A DNA stretch of 64,000 nucleotides from Streptomyces rochei. Lineage in GTDB: Bacteria; Actinomycetota; Actinomycetes; Streptomycetales; Streptomycetaceae. The position numbers and the translations under genes are program-made. The notes under the pieces were generated by a model that saw nothing but the letters and a program-made list of their open reading frames with translations, was not told where the DNA came from and searched no databases. Shown in pieces: positions 15,803 to 26,458 of this stretch (position 1 is its first letter; every line of letters begins with the position of its first letter). The stretch is taken from positions 1 through 64,000 of the forward strand of contig MUMD01000266.1 in the NCBI GenBank assembly GCA_002155895.1, in the 5' to 3' direction.

Positions 15803-16830
15803 CCTCGCACTCCCCCGGTCCCGGATTCCGGCCCCGTGCCGCCGTGGCCATGTCCCGGGACGCCGCCTCGGCGGTCCTCGACCCGCAGTCCCTCGGCGCC
15901 TTCCGCCGGGTCTGCGACCTCGCTCCGTTCCCGGTGCTGGACGACCTGTCCACGCCCCGGGCCAGGTCGGTGCTGGCCGATGTGGACCTGCTGGTCACCG
16001 GCTGGGGCTGTCCGCGGCTGGACGAGGACGTACTGCGGGCCGCCCCGCGGCTGCGGGCCGTGGTGCACACGGCGGGCAGCGTCCGCGGGCACGTCACCGA
16101 GGCCTGCTGGGAACGCGGGATCGAGGTCTCCTCGGCCGCGGCCGCCAACGCGCTGCCGGTGGCCGAGTACACGCTCGCCATGATCCTGCTCACCGGCAAG
16201 CGGGTACTGGAACGGGCCCGCGACTACCGGGTCTCCCGGGAGCGCGGCAACTGGCTGCGCACCCCGCGCGGCGTCGGCAACTACCGGCGCACGGTCGGCA
16301 TCCTGTCCGCCTCGCTGATCGGCCGCAGGGTCGTCGAGCTGCTGCGCCCGCACGACGTCGACGTCCTCCTGCACGACCCGTACGTCGACGAGCCGGACGC
16401 CTCCGCGCTCGGCGTCGAACTGGTGACGCTGCCCGAGCTGTTCGCGCGCTGCGACACCGTCAGCGTGCACACCCCGCTGCTGCCCACCACCCGCGGCCTG
16501 GTCGGCCGGTCCCTGATCGACGCGATGCGGCCCGACGCGGTGCTGGTCAACACCTCCCGGGGCGCGGTCGTCGACCAGGACGCGCTCACGGACGCGGTCA
16601 CCCAGGGCCGCATCCGGGCGGTGCTGGACGTCACCGACCCCGAGGTGCTGCCCCCGGACCATCCGCTGTGGGACTGCGACAACGCGCTGATCACCCCGCA
16701 CCTCGCCGGCTCCGAGGGCAACGAGTGGTGCCGTCTGGCCGACCTCGCCCTCGCCGAGACCACCCGCTGGGCGTCCGGCGCCGGTTTCCTCCATCCCGTA
16801 CGACGCGAAAGGCTGGCGTTCCTGGCATGA
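15799..16830 (+). CDS. D-isomer-specific 2-hydroxyacid dehydrogenase family protein
   Basis: 343 aa. Residues about 60-115 give the substrate domain (LLVTGWGCPRLDEDVL, LRAVVHTAGSVRGHVT). The NAD domain ends in VLVNTSRGAVVDQDALTDAV and DPEVLPPDHPLWDCDNALIT, with the catalytic Arg (NTSRG) and the Glu/His pair (DPEVL; TPHLAG). The nucleotide loop reads GILSASLIGRR, where the classical GxGxxGR glycines are partly replaced. This may alter cofactor binding. It is coupled to the permease before and the DUF2264 gene after, suggesting a role in oxidising or reducing a sugar acid from the imported glycan. Confidence 0.85.
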   Translation: MTSHSPGPGFRPRAAVAMSRDAASAVLDPQSLGAFRRVCDLAPFPVLDDLSTPRARSVLADVDLLVTGWGCPRLDEDVLRAAPRLRAVVHTAGSVRGHVTEACWERGIEVSSAAAANALPVAEYTLAMILLTGKRVLERARDYRVSRERGNWLRTPRGVGNYRRTVGILSASLIGRRVVELLRPHDVDVLLHDPYVDEPDASALGVELVTLPELFARCDTVSVHTPLLPTTRGLVGRSLIDAMRPDAVLVNTSRGAVVDQDALTDAVTQGRIRAVLDVTDPEVLPPDHPLWDCDNALITPHLAGSEGNEWCRLADLALAETTRWASGAGFLHPVRRERLAFLA

Positions 16831-18725
16831 GCATCCCGTTCGAACTGCCCACCGAGGACCGTGCGCCGAGCCCGTACACCGGGTACACCCGCGCCCACTG
16901 GGAGGCCGTCGCGGACGGACTGCTGTGGGCCGCGTGGCGCTGGAGCTCCCCCGGCCGCGCCCTGCTGGACCTGCCGGGGCGTCCGTCCCGCTCGGGTGTG
17001 CGCTCCGACGGGCTGGAGGGCTTCGCCCGCACCTTCCTCGCGGCGGCCTTCCGGGTCGCCGGCGCCGACGGCGACGACCCGCACGGCTGGCTGGACCGCT
17101 ACGCGCGCGGTCTCGACTCGGGCACCCGTACCCCCGGCCGCGAGGACACCGAGTCCTGGCCGCTGATCCTCGACCACGACGTGCAGGGCCAGCCGATGGT
17201 CGAGTCCGCGTCGGTCGCGCTGGGGCTGCGGCTGACCGCGCCCTGGCTGTGGAAGAACCTCGACGCCGGGGTGCAGGACCGCGTGGAGGAGTGGCTGCGC
17301 GGGGCGCTCAGGCACGTGCCGGCGCCGAACAACTGGTACCTGTTCCCGTACACGGTGGCCGGGTTCCTGGATTCGGTCGGCCGCGGCGACGCGGAGACGG
17401 CGGCGGCGCGCGGGCGTGCGCTGGAGCTGATGGAGGGCTGGTACCGGGGCGGGGGCTGGTACGCCGACGGCGACGGCCGCGCCTTCGACCACTACAACGG
17501 CTGGGCGCTGCACCTGTACCCGGTGCTGGACGCCCATCTGGCGGGCGACACCGGCGAGGACGCCGCCCGGTTCGGTGAGCGGCTGCGCGCCCATCTGAAG
17601 GGCTTCGCCCTGATGTTCGGCGCGGACGGCGCGCCGCTGCACTACGGCCGTTCGCTCTCCTACCGCTTCGCCGCGTCCGCCGCCGTGGGGCTCGGCGCGG
17701 TCACCGGGCACACACCGCTGTCTCCGGGCGTCTCGCGACGGCTGGTGAGCGGCAGTCTGCGGTACTTCCTGGAGCACGGCGCGCTGACCGACGACGGGCT
17801 GCTCTCGCTGGGCTGGCACGGGGCCCACGAGGCCACCCTCCAGCCGTACTCGGGCCCGGCCTCCCCGTACTGGGCGTCGAAGGCGTTCGTCTCGCTGCTG
17901 GCCCCGGCCGGCCACCCGCTGTGGACGGCCACCGAGGAGGCGGCCCCGGTGGAGGAGGCGGACCGCGTGCTGGCCCTGCCGGCCCCCGGCCTGCTGCTCC
18001 AGGCGACGCGCGCCGACGGGATCGTACGGCTGCACAACCACGGCAGCGACCACGTCCGGCCGCACGAGGGCGAGGTGGCCGCGGAGGACGACCCGCACTA
18101 CGGCCGGCAGGCGTACTCGACCCGGACCGGCCCCACCGCCGTGACCAACGTGGCGGACAACCACCTCTCCGTCCGGGTGAACGGCCGCGGCAGCGTGCGG
18201 CGCCGTGTGCACCCGCTCGGCGCGGGCCAGGGCGACGGCTGGGGCTGGGCGGCGTCCTGGCACCGGCCGGTGTTCGCCGGCGGCCCCCCGATGGTGCCGG
18301 GGCTGCGGGTGGAGAGCGTGACGGTGGCACGGGGGCCGTACGAGCTGCGGGTGCACCGGGTGGTCGGGGCGCCGCCCGGCGCCCGCCTGACGCACACCGG
18401 ATGGGCCACCGGCCCGGAGGAGCCCCTGGTGTCCGCGCTGCACGGACTGCACGGCTGGGACGGTGAGCCCGAGACGGTGCGCGCCCCGCAGGGCACCGCG
18501 TACACGGCCTGGGCCGAGCTGCCCCGGCTGTCCGGCGCGGCGGGCGGCACCTCCCTGCACGTCTGCCTGGCCGCGCTCAGCGGCGAACCGGGGCCCGGCC
18601 CCCTCGCCGAGGCCGTCACCGAGGTGGTGCCCGGTGAGGAGGGCGTCGAGGTGGTCTGGGCGGACGGCGGCGGGCGCACCCGCGTCTCCTTCGACCCCGT
18701 CGGGGTGACGCACACGGCTGAGTGA
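16827..18725 (+). CDS. DUF2264 domain protein, probable glycan-active enzyme
   Basis: 632 aa. DUF2264 spans about residues 15-380 (HWEAVADGLLWAAWRWSSP, ILDHDVQGQPMVESASVALG, PNNWYLFPYTVAGFLD, GGWYADGDGRAFDHYNGWAL). The helical composition fits an alpha/alpha-barrel like those of unsaturated glucuronyl hydrolases and heparinase N-domains, and a beta-rich C-terminal half follows. Proteins of this family sit in polysaccharide-use loci but their activity is not established. The ATG overlaps the dehydrogenase stop. It is last gene of the operon, followed after 27 bases by a strong hairpin. Confidence 0.85.
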   Translation: MSIPFELPTEDRAPSPYTGYTRAHWEAVADGLLWAAWRWSSPGRALLDLPGRPSRSGVRSDGLEGFARTFLAAAFRVAGADGDDPHGWLDRYARGLDSGTRTPGREDTESWPLILDHDVQGQPMVESASVALGLRLTAPWLWKNLDAGVQDRVEEWLRGALRHVPAPNNWYLFPYTVAGFLDSVGRGDAETAAARGRALELMEGWYRGGGWYADGDGRAFDHYNGWALHLYPVLDAHLAGDTGEDAARFGERLRAHLKGFALMFGADGAPLHYGRSLSYRFAASAAVGLGAVTGHTPLSPGVSRRLVSGSLRYFLEHGALTDDGLLSLGWHGAHEATLQPYSGPASPYWASKAFVSLLAPAGHPLWTATEEAAPVEEADRVLALPAPGLLLQATRADGIVRLHNHGSDHVRPHEGEVAAEDDPHYGRQAYSTRTGPTAVTNVADNHLSVRVNGRGSVRRRVHPLGAGQGDGWGWAASWHRPVFAGGPPMVPGLRVESVTVARGPYELRVHRVVGAPPGARLTHTGWATGPEEPLVSALHGLHGWDGEPETVRAPQGTAYTAWAELPRLSGAAGGTSLHVCLAALSGEPGPGPLAEAVTEVVPGEEGVEVVWADGGGRTRVSFDPVGVTHTAE

Positions 18726-18752
18726 AGCGCCTTCGGGCCGATCCGACGCACG

Positions 18753-18783
18753 GGGCCCCGACCGGCACGACCGGTCGGGGCCC
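18753..18783 (+). terminator. Rho-independent-type terminator of the sugar operon
   Basis: A perfect 13-bp stem (18753-18765 with 18771-18783) with a CACGA loop, starting 27 bases after the DUF2264 stop codon. There is no long T tract, as is usual in Streptomyces. Confidence 0.8.
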
Positions 18784-18865
18784 TCCCTCGTGCGCGCGGC
18801 TGAAGTGGCGGACCGACCCGGGCCCGGTGACGCTGGTACGGCACCGGTGAGAAGGAGTCCGACTC

Positions 18866-19093
18866 ATGCGCAAGTCCCCGTGGGCCGTCGTCGCGGCCCT
18901 GGCCCTGCCGGTCCTGGGCGCGGCTCCCGCCGACGCCGCGATGACCCGTGCCGCGCACCTGCCGGCCGACGTGACGGCGAGCGAGTGCATCCAGGGCGGC
19001 GGACTGATCGTCGTCTCGGTCGACCAGTCGGGGACGGGCTCCTTCACGAAACGCTGTCAGGGCGGCGTGCACGACGGGGAGTCCGTCACCTGA
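18866..19093 (+). CDS. Small secreted protein, 75 aa
   Basis: The first 24 residues are a textbook signal peptide (MRKSPWAVVAALALPVLGAA followed by PADA and a probable cleavage). The mature part is about 50 residues with two Cys (ASECIQGG and KRCQGG) that could form one disulfide. A strong GAGAAGGAG ribosome binding site precedes the ATG by about nine bases. The product is not assigned to a named family; small two-Cys secreted proteins of this kind are frequent in Streptomyces. It stands alone between the sugar operon terminator and the catalase promoter. Confidence 0.75.
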   Translation: MRKSPWAVVAALALPVLGAAPADAAMTRAAHLPADVTASECIQGGGLIVVSVDQSGTGSFTKRCQGGVHDGESVT

Positions 19094-19122
19094 GACGTCC
19101 GCGTCCGTTCCCCCGCGCCCAT

Positions 19123-19147
19123 GCCTTGAGTCCCGCTCGCTGGGTAC
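19123..19147 (+). promoter_or_regulatory. SigB-type stress promoter upstream of catalase
   Basis: GCCT (19123-19126), 15 bases, GGGTAC (19142-19147) fits the Streptomyces SigB consensus GNNT-N14-16-GGGTAC/T. The catalase ATG is 84 bases downstream. In S. coelicolor the osmotically induced catalase CatB is SigB dependent, which makes the match meaningful. Confidence 0.6.
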
Positions 19148-19230
19148 GCGGTCACGGCCCACCACGGCAGTCGGTACCCGAACACGACCGGCCGCGTGCA
19201 GCGGCCCGCCCAGAACGGAGAAAAAGGCTG

Positions 19231-21510
<2,280 letters not shown>

Positions 21511-21520
21511 GAGCGGCATC

Positions 21521-21560
21521 CCGCCGGGCCGGTCACCGAGGACGGTGGCCGGCCCGGCGG
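21521..21560. terminator. Bidirectional terminator between catalase and lipid kinase
   Basis: An 18-bp stem (21521-21538 with 21543-21560, one G-T pair) with an AGGA loop lies between two convergent genes, ending just six bases from the stop codon of the kinase on the other strand. Confidence 0.8.
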
Positions 21561-21565
21561 CCCGT

Positions 21566-22447
21566 TCAGCACAGGACGCGCAGCGCGCCGGGCAGCACCC
21601 TGGCCGTGACCGGGACGAGGGCCTCGACCTCGCCGTCCGCGCCGTACGGCACGGCCCGGTCGGCCTCGATGCGGACCTCCCGGCCGCGCACGACGCGGAC
21701 CTGGGGACGGCGGACGTGGGCGCCCGACGCCAGCTCGTTCATGAGGGCGAAGAACAGCAGCCGGGGCGCGTGGTGGATCATCACGACGTCCAGCAGGCCG
21801 TCGTCGACCCGGGCGGAGGGGGCTATGCGGCGGTCGAAGCCGTAGTAGCCGGAGTTGGCGGCCACCGTGGTGTAGCCGGTGAACGCGTGCTCCTCGCCGT
21901 CGACGGTGACGCGGTAGCGGGTCGGGCGCCAGCCGGTGACGGCGCGCAGGGCGCCCGCGTAGTAGGAGGCGGCACCGCGCAGCAGGCGGGTGTCGTTGGC
22001 GTGCCGGTTGGCGAGCGCGTCGACACCCGCGTAGACGCTGCCGAGCACGACGGTGCGGTCGTGGACCGCCGAGGTCACCTCGATGGTGTCGACGGGGCGC
22101 GGCTCGCCCCGCAGCAGCACCTCGGCGAGCGCGGCGGGCTCGGTGGGCAGGCCCAGGGCGCGCGCGAAGTCGTTGCCGCGGCCGGCCGGGACGAGCCCGA
22201 GCGTCGCCCCGGTGCCGCTGAGGGCGCCGCCGATGCCGCCGGCCATGCCGTCGCCGCCGACGGCGAGCACCACCCGGCCGTCCTCCCCGGCCTGCCGGGC
22301 GATCTCCCGGGCGTGGCCGAGGCTGCGGCTGTACTCGGTCTCCAGCCCGGCGCCCGCCTCCCGCAGCAGCCGGGCCACCCCCAGCAGCGCCGCGGCCGAG
22401 GTGGCGCCGCCCGCGGTGGGGTTGACGACGGCGGTGAACTGACGCAT
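21566..22447 (-). CDS. Diacylglycerol/sphingosine kinase family lipid kinase
   Basis: 293 aa. Motifs of the DAGK catalytic domain are visible: VVNPTAGG near residue 7, the nucleotide-binding VLAVGGDGMAGGIGGALSGT (about 60-79), LGLVPAGRGNDFARALGLP (about 84-102), and the C-terminal ARVDDGLLDVVMIH. Such YegS/DgkB-like enzymes phosphorylate diacylglycerol or related lipids using ATP. The ATG at 22447 follows a GGAGG site. The gene is 41 bases downstream of, and co-directional with, the FAD-linked AGPS-like gene, so both may act on glycerolipids. Confidence 0.9.
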   Translation of the reverse strand: MRQFTAVVNPTAGGATSAAALLGVARLLREAGAGLETEYSRSLGHAREIARQAGEDGRVVLAVGGDGMAGGIGGALSGTGATLGLVPAGRGNDFARALGLPTEPAALAEVLLRGEPRPVDTIEVTSAVHDRTVVLGSVYAGVDALANRHANDTRLLRGAASYYAGALRAVTGWRPTRYRVTVDGEEHAFTGYTTVAANSGYYGFDRRIAPSARVDDGLLDVVMIHHAPRLLFFALMNELASGAHVRRPQVRVVRGREVRIEADRAVPYGADGEVEALVPVTARVLPGALRVLC

Positions 22448-22488
22448 CGATGTGCCTCCGGGCTGACGAGTGGTGCCGGACAGTTGTC

Positions 22489-24126
22489 TCACGGGTGGGG
22501 GTGCGCCGAGGTGCGGGGTCCGTTCCCGGGCAGCAGGACACCCGGGCTGAGCACTCCCGCCGGGTCCAGGCTCCGCTTGACGGCGTCCAGCGCCCTGACC
22601 CCGAGGGGGCCCGCCTCCCGGACGTACCAGTCTCGGTGGTCGGTGCCGACGCCGTGGTGGTGGGTGATGGTGCCGCCCGCCGCGAGGATCGCCTCGTTGG
22701 CGGCGTGCTTGGCCCGCGTCCAGTGGGCCACGGCGTCCTCGCCCTGCGCCGAGACGACCGTGAAGTACAGGGAGGCGCCGTTCTCGTAGACGTGCGAGAT
22801 GTGGCACATGACCAGGGGCGGGGTGCCGGCCTCGGTGAGGGTGCCGGTGAGCGCGTCGCGGACGGCGGTGTACAGGGCGGGGACCCGGGACCAGTAGGTC
22901 GCGGTCTCCAGGGTCTCGGCGAGCGCCCCGGCGTCGAGCAGCGAGTCGCGCAGGTACGGCGCCGAGTAGCGGCCGTGGGCCCAGCGCTCCCCCGGTTCCT
23001 CCCCGACGAAGGTGCCGCCGCACGCGCCCAGGACGGCGGCGGCGCCCTCGCGGCGGTGCGCGGTGTCCTCCTCCGTGCCCTCGAAGCCGACGACGGCGAG
23101 GCAGCCGGCGTCCTGCCGTTCCAGGGAGGCGCCGATGGCGTCGGGCTGGGCCAGGCCGATCAGCGTCTCCGTCTCGTCCGACAGCCGCAGCACCGTCGGG
23201 CGCGGTCCGTCCTGGGCGAGGCGGCGCAGGGCGGCGGCGCCGGCGTCGAAGGAGGCGAAGCGCCAGCCCTCGTAGCGGCGGACCCGCGGTAGGGGGCGCA
23301 CGCGCACGGTGACCGACGTGATGACGCCGAAGGCGCCCTCGGAGCCCAGGACGAGCTGGCGCAGGTCGGGTCCGGCGGCGGAGCGCGGGGCGCGGCCGGT
23401 GTCGAGGGTGCCCTCGGGGGTGGCGAGGGTGAGGCCGAGGACCATCTCGTCGAAGCGTCCGTAGCCGGCCGAGGCCTGACCGCTGGAGCGGGTGGCGGCG
23501 AAGCCGCCGATGGTGGCCCACTCGTAGGACTGGGGGAAGTGGCCGAGGGTGTAGCCCCGTTCGGCGAGCAGCGCCTCGGCCTCGGGGGCGCGCAGGCCGG
23601 GTTGCAGGGTGGCGGTGCGGGAGACCTCGTCCAGGTCGAGCAGGCGGTTCATGTGCCGTAGGTCGAGGGCGACGAAGCCGGCGGTCGCGGACCCGCCTTC
23701 GGGGGCGAGGCCGCCGACGACGGAGGTGCCGCCGCCGAAGGGGACGAGGGCCAGGCGGTGCCGGACGCAGGCCGCCAGCACGGCGAGCACCTGGTCGTGG
23801 TCGTCCGGGAGCACGACGGCGGCCGGGGTGTCGGCGGTGTCGCCGGCCCGCATGCGCAGCAGGTCGGGGGTGGACTTGCCGCGGGTGTGGCGCAGGCGGG
23901 TCTCGGCGTCCGTGCGCACCCGGTCCGGGCGGTCGCCGACGGCCCTCTCCAGGGCACGGCGGACGGTTGCGTCCAGCGGCGAGGCGGGGACGCCGATCTC
24001 CTCCAGCGGGAGGGCGGCGGCTCCCCGGGGTGCTACGCCGAGCAGGTCGCGCAGCAGTCCGCTCACCGTCTCGGGCAGCGGCGTCGCCCGGGCCGGGTCC
24101 CCCCAGCCGTTCCACAGCATGTCCAT
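22489..24126 (-). CDS. FAD-linked oxidase of the alkyl-DHAP synthase (AGPS) type
   Basis: 545 aa. A VAO-type FAD domain is clear: PAAVVLPDDHDQVLAVLAAC, then the FAD loop LVPFGGGTSVVGGL and GYTLGHFPQSYEWATIGGFA with LVLGSEGAFGVITSVTVRVR. The C-terminal substrate domain contains ITHHHGVGTDHRDW; a HHH tripeptide in this context is a hallmark of eukaryotic alkyldihydroxyacetone-phosphate synthase, which builds the ether bond of ether lipids. Whether the bacterial protein makes ether lipids is not known. It is divergent from a TetR-GlpD pair across only 70 bases, and upstream of a lipid kinase. Confidence 0.85.
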   Translation of the reverse strand: MDMLWNGWGDPARATPLPETVSGLLRDLLGVAPRGAAALPLEEIGVPASPLDATVRRALERAVGDRPDRVRTDAETRLRHTRGKSTPDLLRMRAGDTADTPAAVVLPDDHDQVLAVLAACVRHRLALVPFGGGTSVVGGLAPEGGSATAGFVALDLRHMNRLLDLDEVSRTATLQPGLRAPEAEALLAERGYTLGHFPQSYEWATIGGFAATRSSGQASAGYGRFDEMVLGLTLATPEGTLDTGRAPRSAAGPDLRQLVLGSEGAFGVITSVTVRVRPLPRVRRYEGWRFASFDAGAAALRRLAQDGPRPTVLRLSDETETLIGLAQPDAIGASLERQDAGCLAVVGFEGTEEDTAHRREGAAAVLGACGGTFVGEEPGERWAHGRYSAPYLRDSLLDAGALAETLETATYWSRVPALYTAVRDALTGTLTEAGTPPLVMCHISHVYENGASLYFTVVSAQGEDAVAHWTRAKHAANEAILAAGGTITHHHGVGTDHRDWYVREAGPLGVRALDAVKRSLDPAGVLSPGVLLPGNGPRTSAHPHP

Positions 24127-24181
24127 GGCCTGTCGTCCTCACGGTCGGTGCGGGGCATGCCGGTTGCGCGGCCCCAGGGGC

Positions 24182-24196
24182 GTTACACTGTTACAC
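24182..24196. promoter_or_regulatory. Minus-10 and GTTACAC direct repeat at the TetR start
   Basis: GTTACAC is repeated at 24182-24188 and 24190-24196. TACACT (24184-24189) makes a good -10 hexamer; its end is eight bases from the ATG at 24197, and no ribosome binding site lies between, so a leaderless transcript is likely. The repeat overlaps the promoter and may be an operator for the TetR protein. No convincing -35 was found. Confidence 0.45.
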
Positions 24197-24814
24197 ATGA
24201 CGCCTAACCGTCACAACGACTCGGGCCGGCCCAACGCCTCGGACAACGACACCGTGCTGGACGCCGTGCGCGACTGTGTGCTGGCCGTCGGGGTCCGCCG
24301 CACGACGATGACCGACGTGGCCCGCCGCGCCGGCGTCTCCCGGATGACGCTGTACCGGCGCTGGCCGGACGTGCGGACGCTGGTCGGCGATCTGATGACC
24401 CGCGAGTGGATCGCGGTGGCCGCCGGGGCCATCCCCGAACCGCGGCCCGGCCTGGACACCCGCTCCCGCGTCGTCGAGGGGCTGGTCACCGGGGTCGAGG
24501 CGTTCCGCGCGCACCCGCTCTTCCGCAAGATCGTCGACGTCGATCCCGAGCTGCTGCTCCCCTACGTCCTGGACCGGCGCGGGGCGAGCCAGGACGCGTT
24601 GCTGGAGCTGCTGGCCGGCGCGCTGGCCGAGGGCCACGCCGACGGTTCGGTGCGCCCGGGCCACACCGGACGGCAGGCACGGTCCGTGCTGCTGGTCGTC
24701 CAGTCCTTCGCCCTGTCGCTGCGCACCATGACCGACGAGGACGACGACGAGCTGACCCCCGCTGCCTTCCTGGGGGAACTGCGCACCGTTCTGGAGAGGA
24801 CCCTCACCCCATGA
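24197..24814 (+). CDS. TetR family regulator of the glpD/AGPS-like locus
   Basis: 205 aa. The TetR HTH is at about residues 20-62 (TTMTDVARRAGVSRMTLYRR), followed by a helical ligand domain. There is no Shine-Dalgarno motif before the ATG, while a -10-like TACACT lies eight bases upstream, so translation probably starts on a leaderless mRNA. The stop overlaps the glpD ATG (ATGA), and the AGPS-like gene is transcribed divergently, so the protein probably controls both units. The ligand is unknown; a fatty acid or glycerol-lipid metabolite would fit the neighbours. Confidence 0.9.
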   Translation: MTPNRHNDSGRPNASDNDTVLDAVRDCVLAVGVRRTTMTDVARRAGVSRMTLYRRWPDVRTLVGDLMTREWIAVAAGAIPEPRPGLDTRSRVVEGLVTGVEAFRAHPLFRKIVDVDPELLLPYVLDRRGASQDALLELLAGALAEGHADGSVRPGHTGRQARSVLLVVQSFALSLRTMTDEDDDELTPAAFLGELRTVLERTLTP

Positions 24815-26397
24815 GCCCGACCAGCAGCAGCCCCGCCGCCGGGGCCTCCCTGTCCGCCGCCCGGCGCTCGCGCGAGCTTACCGAGGCGCTGGGCGGCCCC
24901 GTCGTGGACGTCCTGGTCGTCGGGCTCGGCGCGACGGGCGCCGGCGTCGCCCTGGACGCGGCGGCCCGCGGTCTGAGCGTGGTCGCCGTGGACGCCCACG
25001 ACCTGGCCTTCGGCACCTCCCGCTGGAGCTCCAAGCTCATCCACGGCGGTCTGCGCTATCTGGCCTCCGCGCACCTGGACGTGGCCCACGAGAGCGCGGT
25101 CGAACGCGGGGTGCTCATGGAGCGCACGGCTCCGCACCTGGTGCACGCCCAGCCGTTCGTGCTGCCGCTGACGCCGCTGGTCTCACGGAGCCAGGCCGCG
25201 CTGGCGTGGGCCGGGTTCCGGGCCGGTGACACCCTGCGGCTGGCGGCACGCACCGCGCGGGCCACGCTGCCCGCGCCGCGCCGGCTGTCCGCGGTGGAGA
25301 CCCGCCATCTGGCCCCGGCCCTGCGCTCCGACCGGCTGCGCGGCGGGCTGCTGTCCTGGGACGGCCGGCTCACCGACGACGCCCGCCTGGTGACCGCGCT
25401 CGCCCGGACCGCCGCCGCGCGCGGCGCACGGATACTGACCCGCGTGCGGGCGCTGGAGCTGACCGCCTCCGGGGCCCGGGCACGCGACGAACTGACCGGG
25501 GAGGAGGGCGAGATCCGCGCCCGCGCGGTGATCAACGCCTCCGGCGTCTGGGCCGGTGACCTGGTGGAGGGCATCCGGGTCCGCCCCTCCCGCGGCACCC
25601 ACCTGGTCCTGCGCTCCGACCGGCTCGGGCCGCTGCCCGCGGGCCTGCACGTGCCGGTGCCCGGGGAGACCAACCGCTTCGTCCTGGTGCTGCCCCAGGG
25701 CGACGGGCGGGTCTACGTCGGTCTGACCGACGAGCCCGTGGAAGGGGAGGTCCCGGACGTTCCCGAGGTGCCCGAGACGGACGTCGGCTTCCTGCTGGAC
25801 GTGCTGGGTTCCGTGCTGGACACGCCGGTCCACCGCGAGGACGTGGTGGGCGCCTTCGCGGGGCTGCGCCCCCTGCTGGACACGGGGCCCGCCGACCGGT
25901 CCGACGGCGGGCCCCGCACGGCGGACATCTCCCGCCGCCACGCGGTCCTCACCTCGCCGGAGGGCGTGGTCACCGTGGTCGGCGGCAAGCTGACCACGTA
26001 CCGGCGCATGGCCGAGGACGCCGTGGACGCCGCCGTCGCCGCCCGCCGCCTGGGCGCCGGCCCGTCCCCCACCGCCGCGCTGCCGCTGGTCGGCGCCGCC
26101 GCACCGCGGGCCCTGGCCGCGCTGCGCGCACCGCGCCGCCTGGTCCGCCGCTACGGCACCGAGGCACCGGCCGTTCACGCCCTCGCCGCCCGCGACCCCC
26201 GGCTCGGCGAGCGGGTCCTGCCGGACCACCCCGTCACCGGGGCCGAGATCCTCTGGGCCCTGCGGCACGAGGGCGCCCTCGACGAGTCCGACCTCCTGGA
26301 CCGCCGCACCCGCATCGGCCTGGTCCCCGAGGACCGCGCGGAGGCCCTCGACGCCGTACGCGCGCTGGTGGTCGAGGCGCTGCCGGGACGGGTGTGA
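24811..26397 (+). CDS. glpD: Glycerol-3-phosphate dehydrogenase, FAD-dependent (GlpD)
   Basis: 528 aa. The FAD dinucleotide fold is VVDVLVVGLGATGAGVALDA (about 31-50), and the GlpD signature follows (FGTSRWSSKLIHGGLRYLAS). RAVINASGVWAGDL and VTVVGGKLTTYRRMAEDAV complete the FAD domain, and a C-terminal helical cap closes the protein. It oxidises sn-glycerol-3-phosphate to dihydroxyacetone phosphate and feeds electrons to the quinone pool at the membrane. It is coupled to the TetR gene. A second glpD elsewhere is usual in Streptomyces, so this copy may serve a special lipid route with the AGPS-like protein. Confidence 0.93.
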   Translation: MSPTSSSPAAGASLSAARRSRELTEALGGPVVDVLVVGLGATGAGVALDAAARGLSVVAVDAHDLAFGTSRWSSKLIHGGLRYLASAHLDVAHESAVERGVLMERTAPHLVHAQPFVLPLTPLVSRSQAALAWAGFRAGDTLRLAARTARATLPAPRRLSAVETRHLAPALRSDRLRGGLLSWDGRLTDDARLVTALARTAAARGARILTRVRALELTASGARARDELTGEEGEIRARAVINASGVWAGDLVEGIRVRPSRGTHLVLRSDRLGPLPAGLHVPVPGETNRFVLVLPQGDGRVYVGLTDEPVEGEVPDVPEVPETDVGFLLDVLGSVLDTPVHREDVVGAFAGLRPLLDTGPADRSDGGPRTADISRRHAVLTSPEGVVTVVGGKLTTYRRMAEDAVDAAVAARRLGAGPSPTAALPLVGAAAPRALAALRAPRRLVRRYGTEAPAVHALAARDPRLGERVLPDHPVTGAEILWALRHEGALDESDLLDRRTRIGLVPEDRAEALDAVRALVVEALPGRV

Positions 26398-26458
26398 CAC
26401 CCGGACCACCACCAGGGACACCCGCCGCCCCGCCTCCGCAACAAGCCCGGCCGCACCA

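Noticed and set aside
24197..26397. TTA codons as bldA targets in this and other genes
   Set aside because: Each TTA triplet I noticed by eye in the window lies out of frame (for example CTT ACC in glpD) or between genes; no bldA target is claimed.
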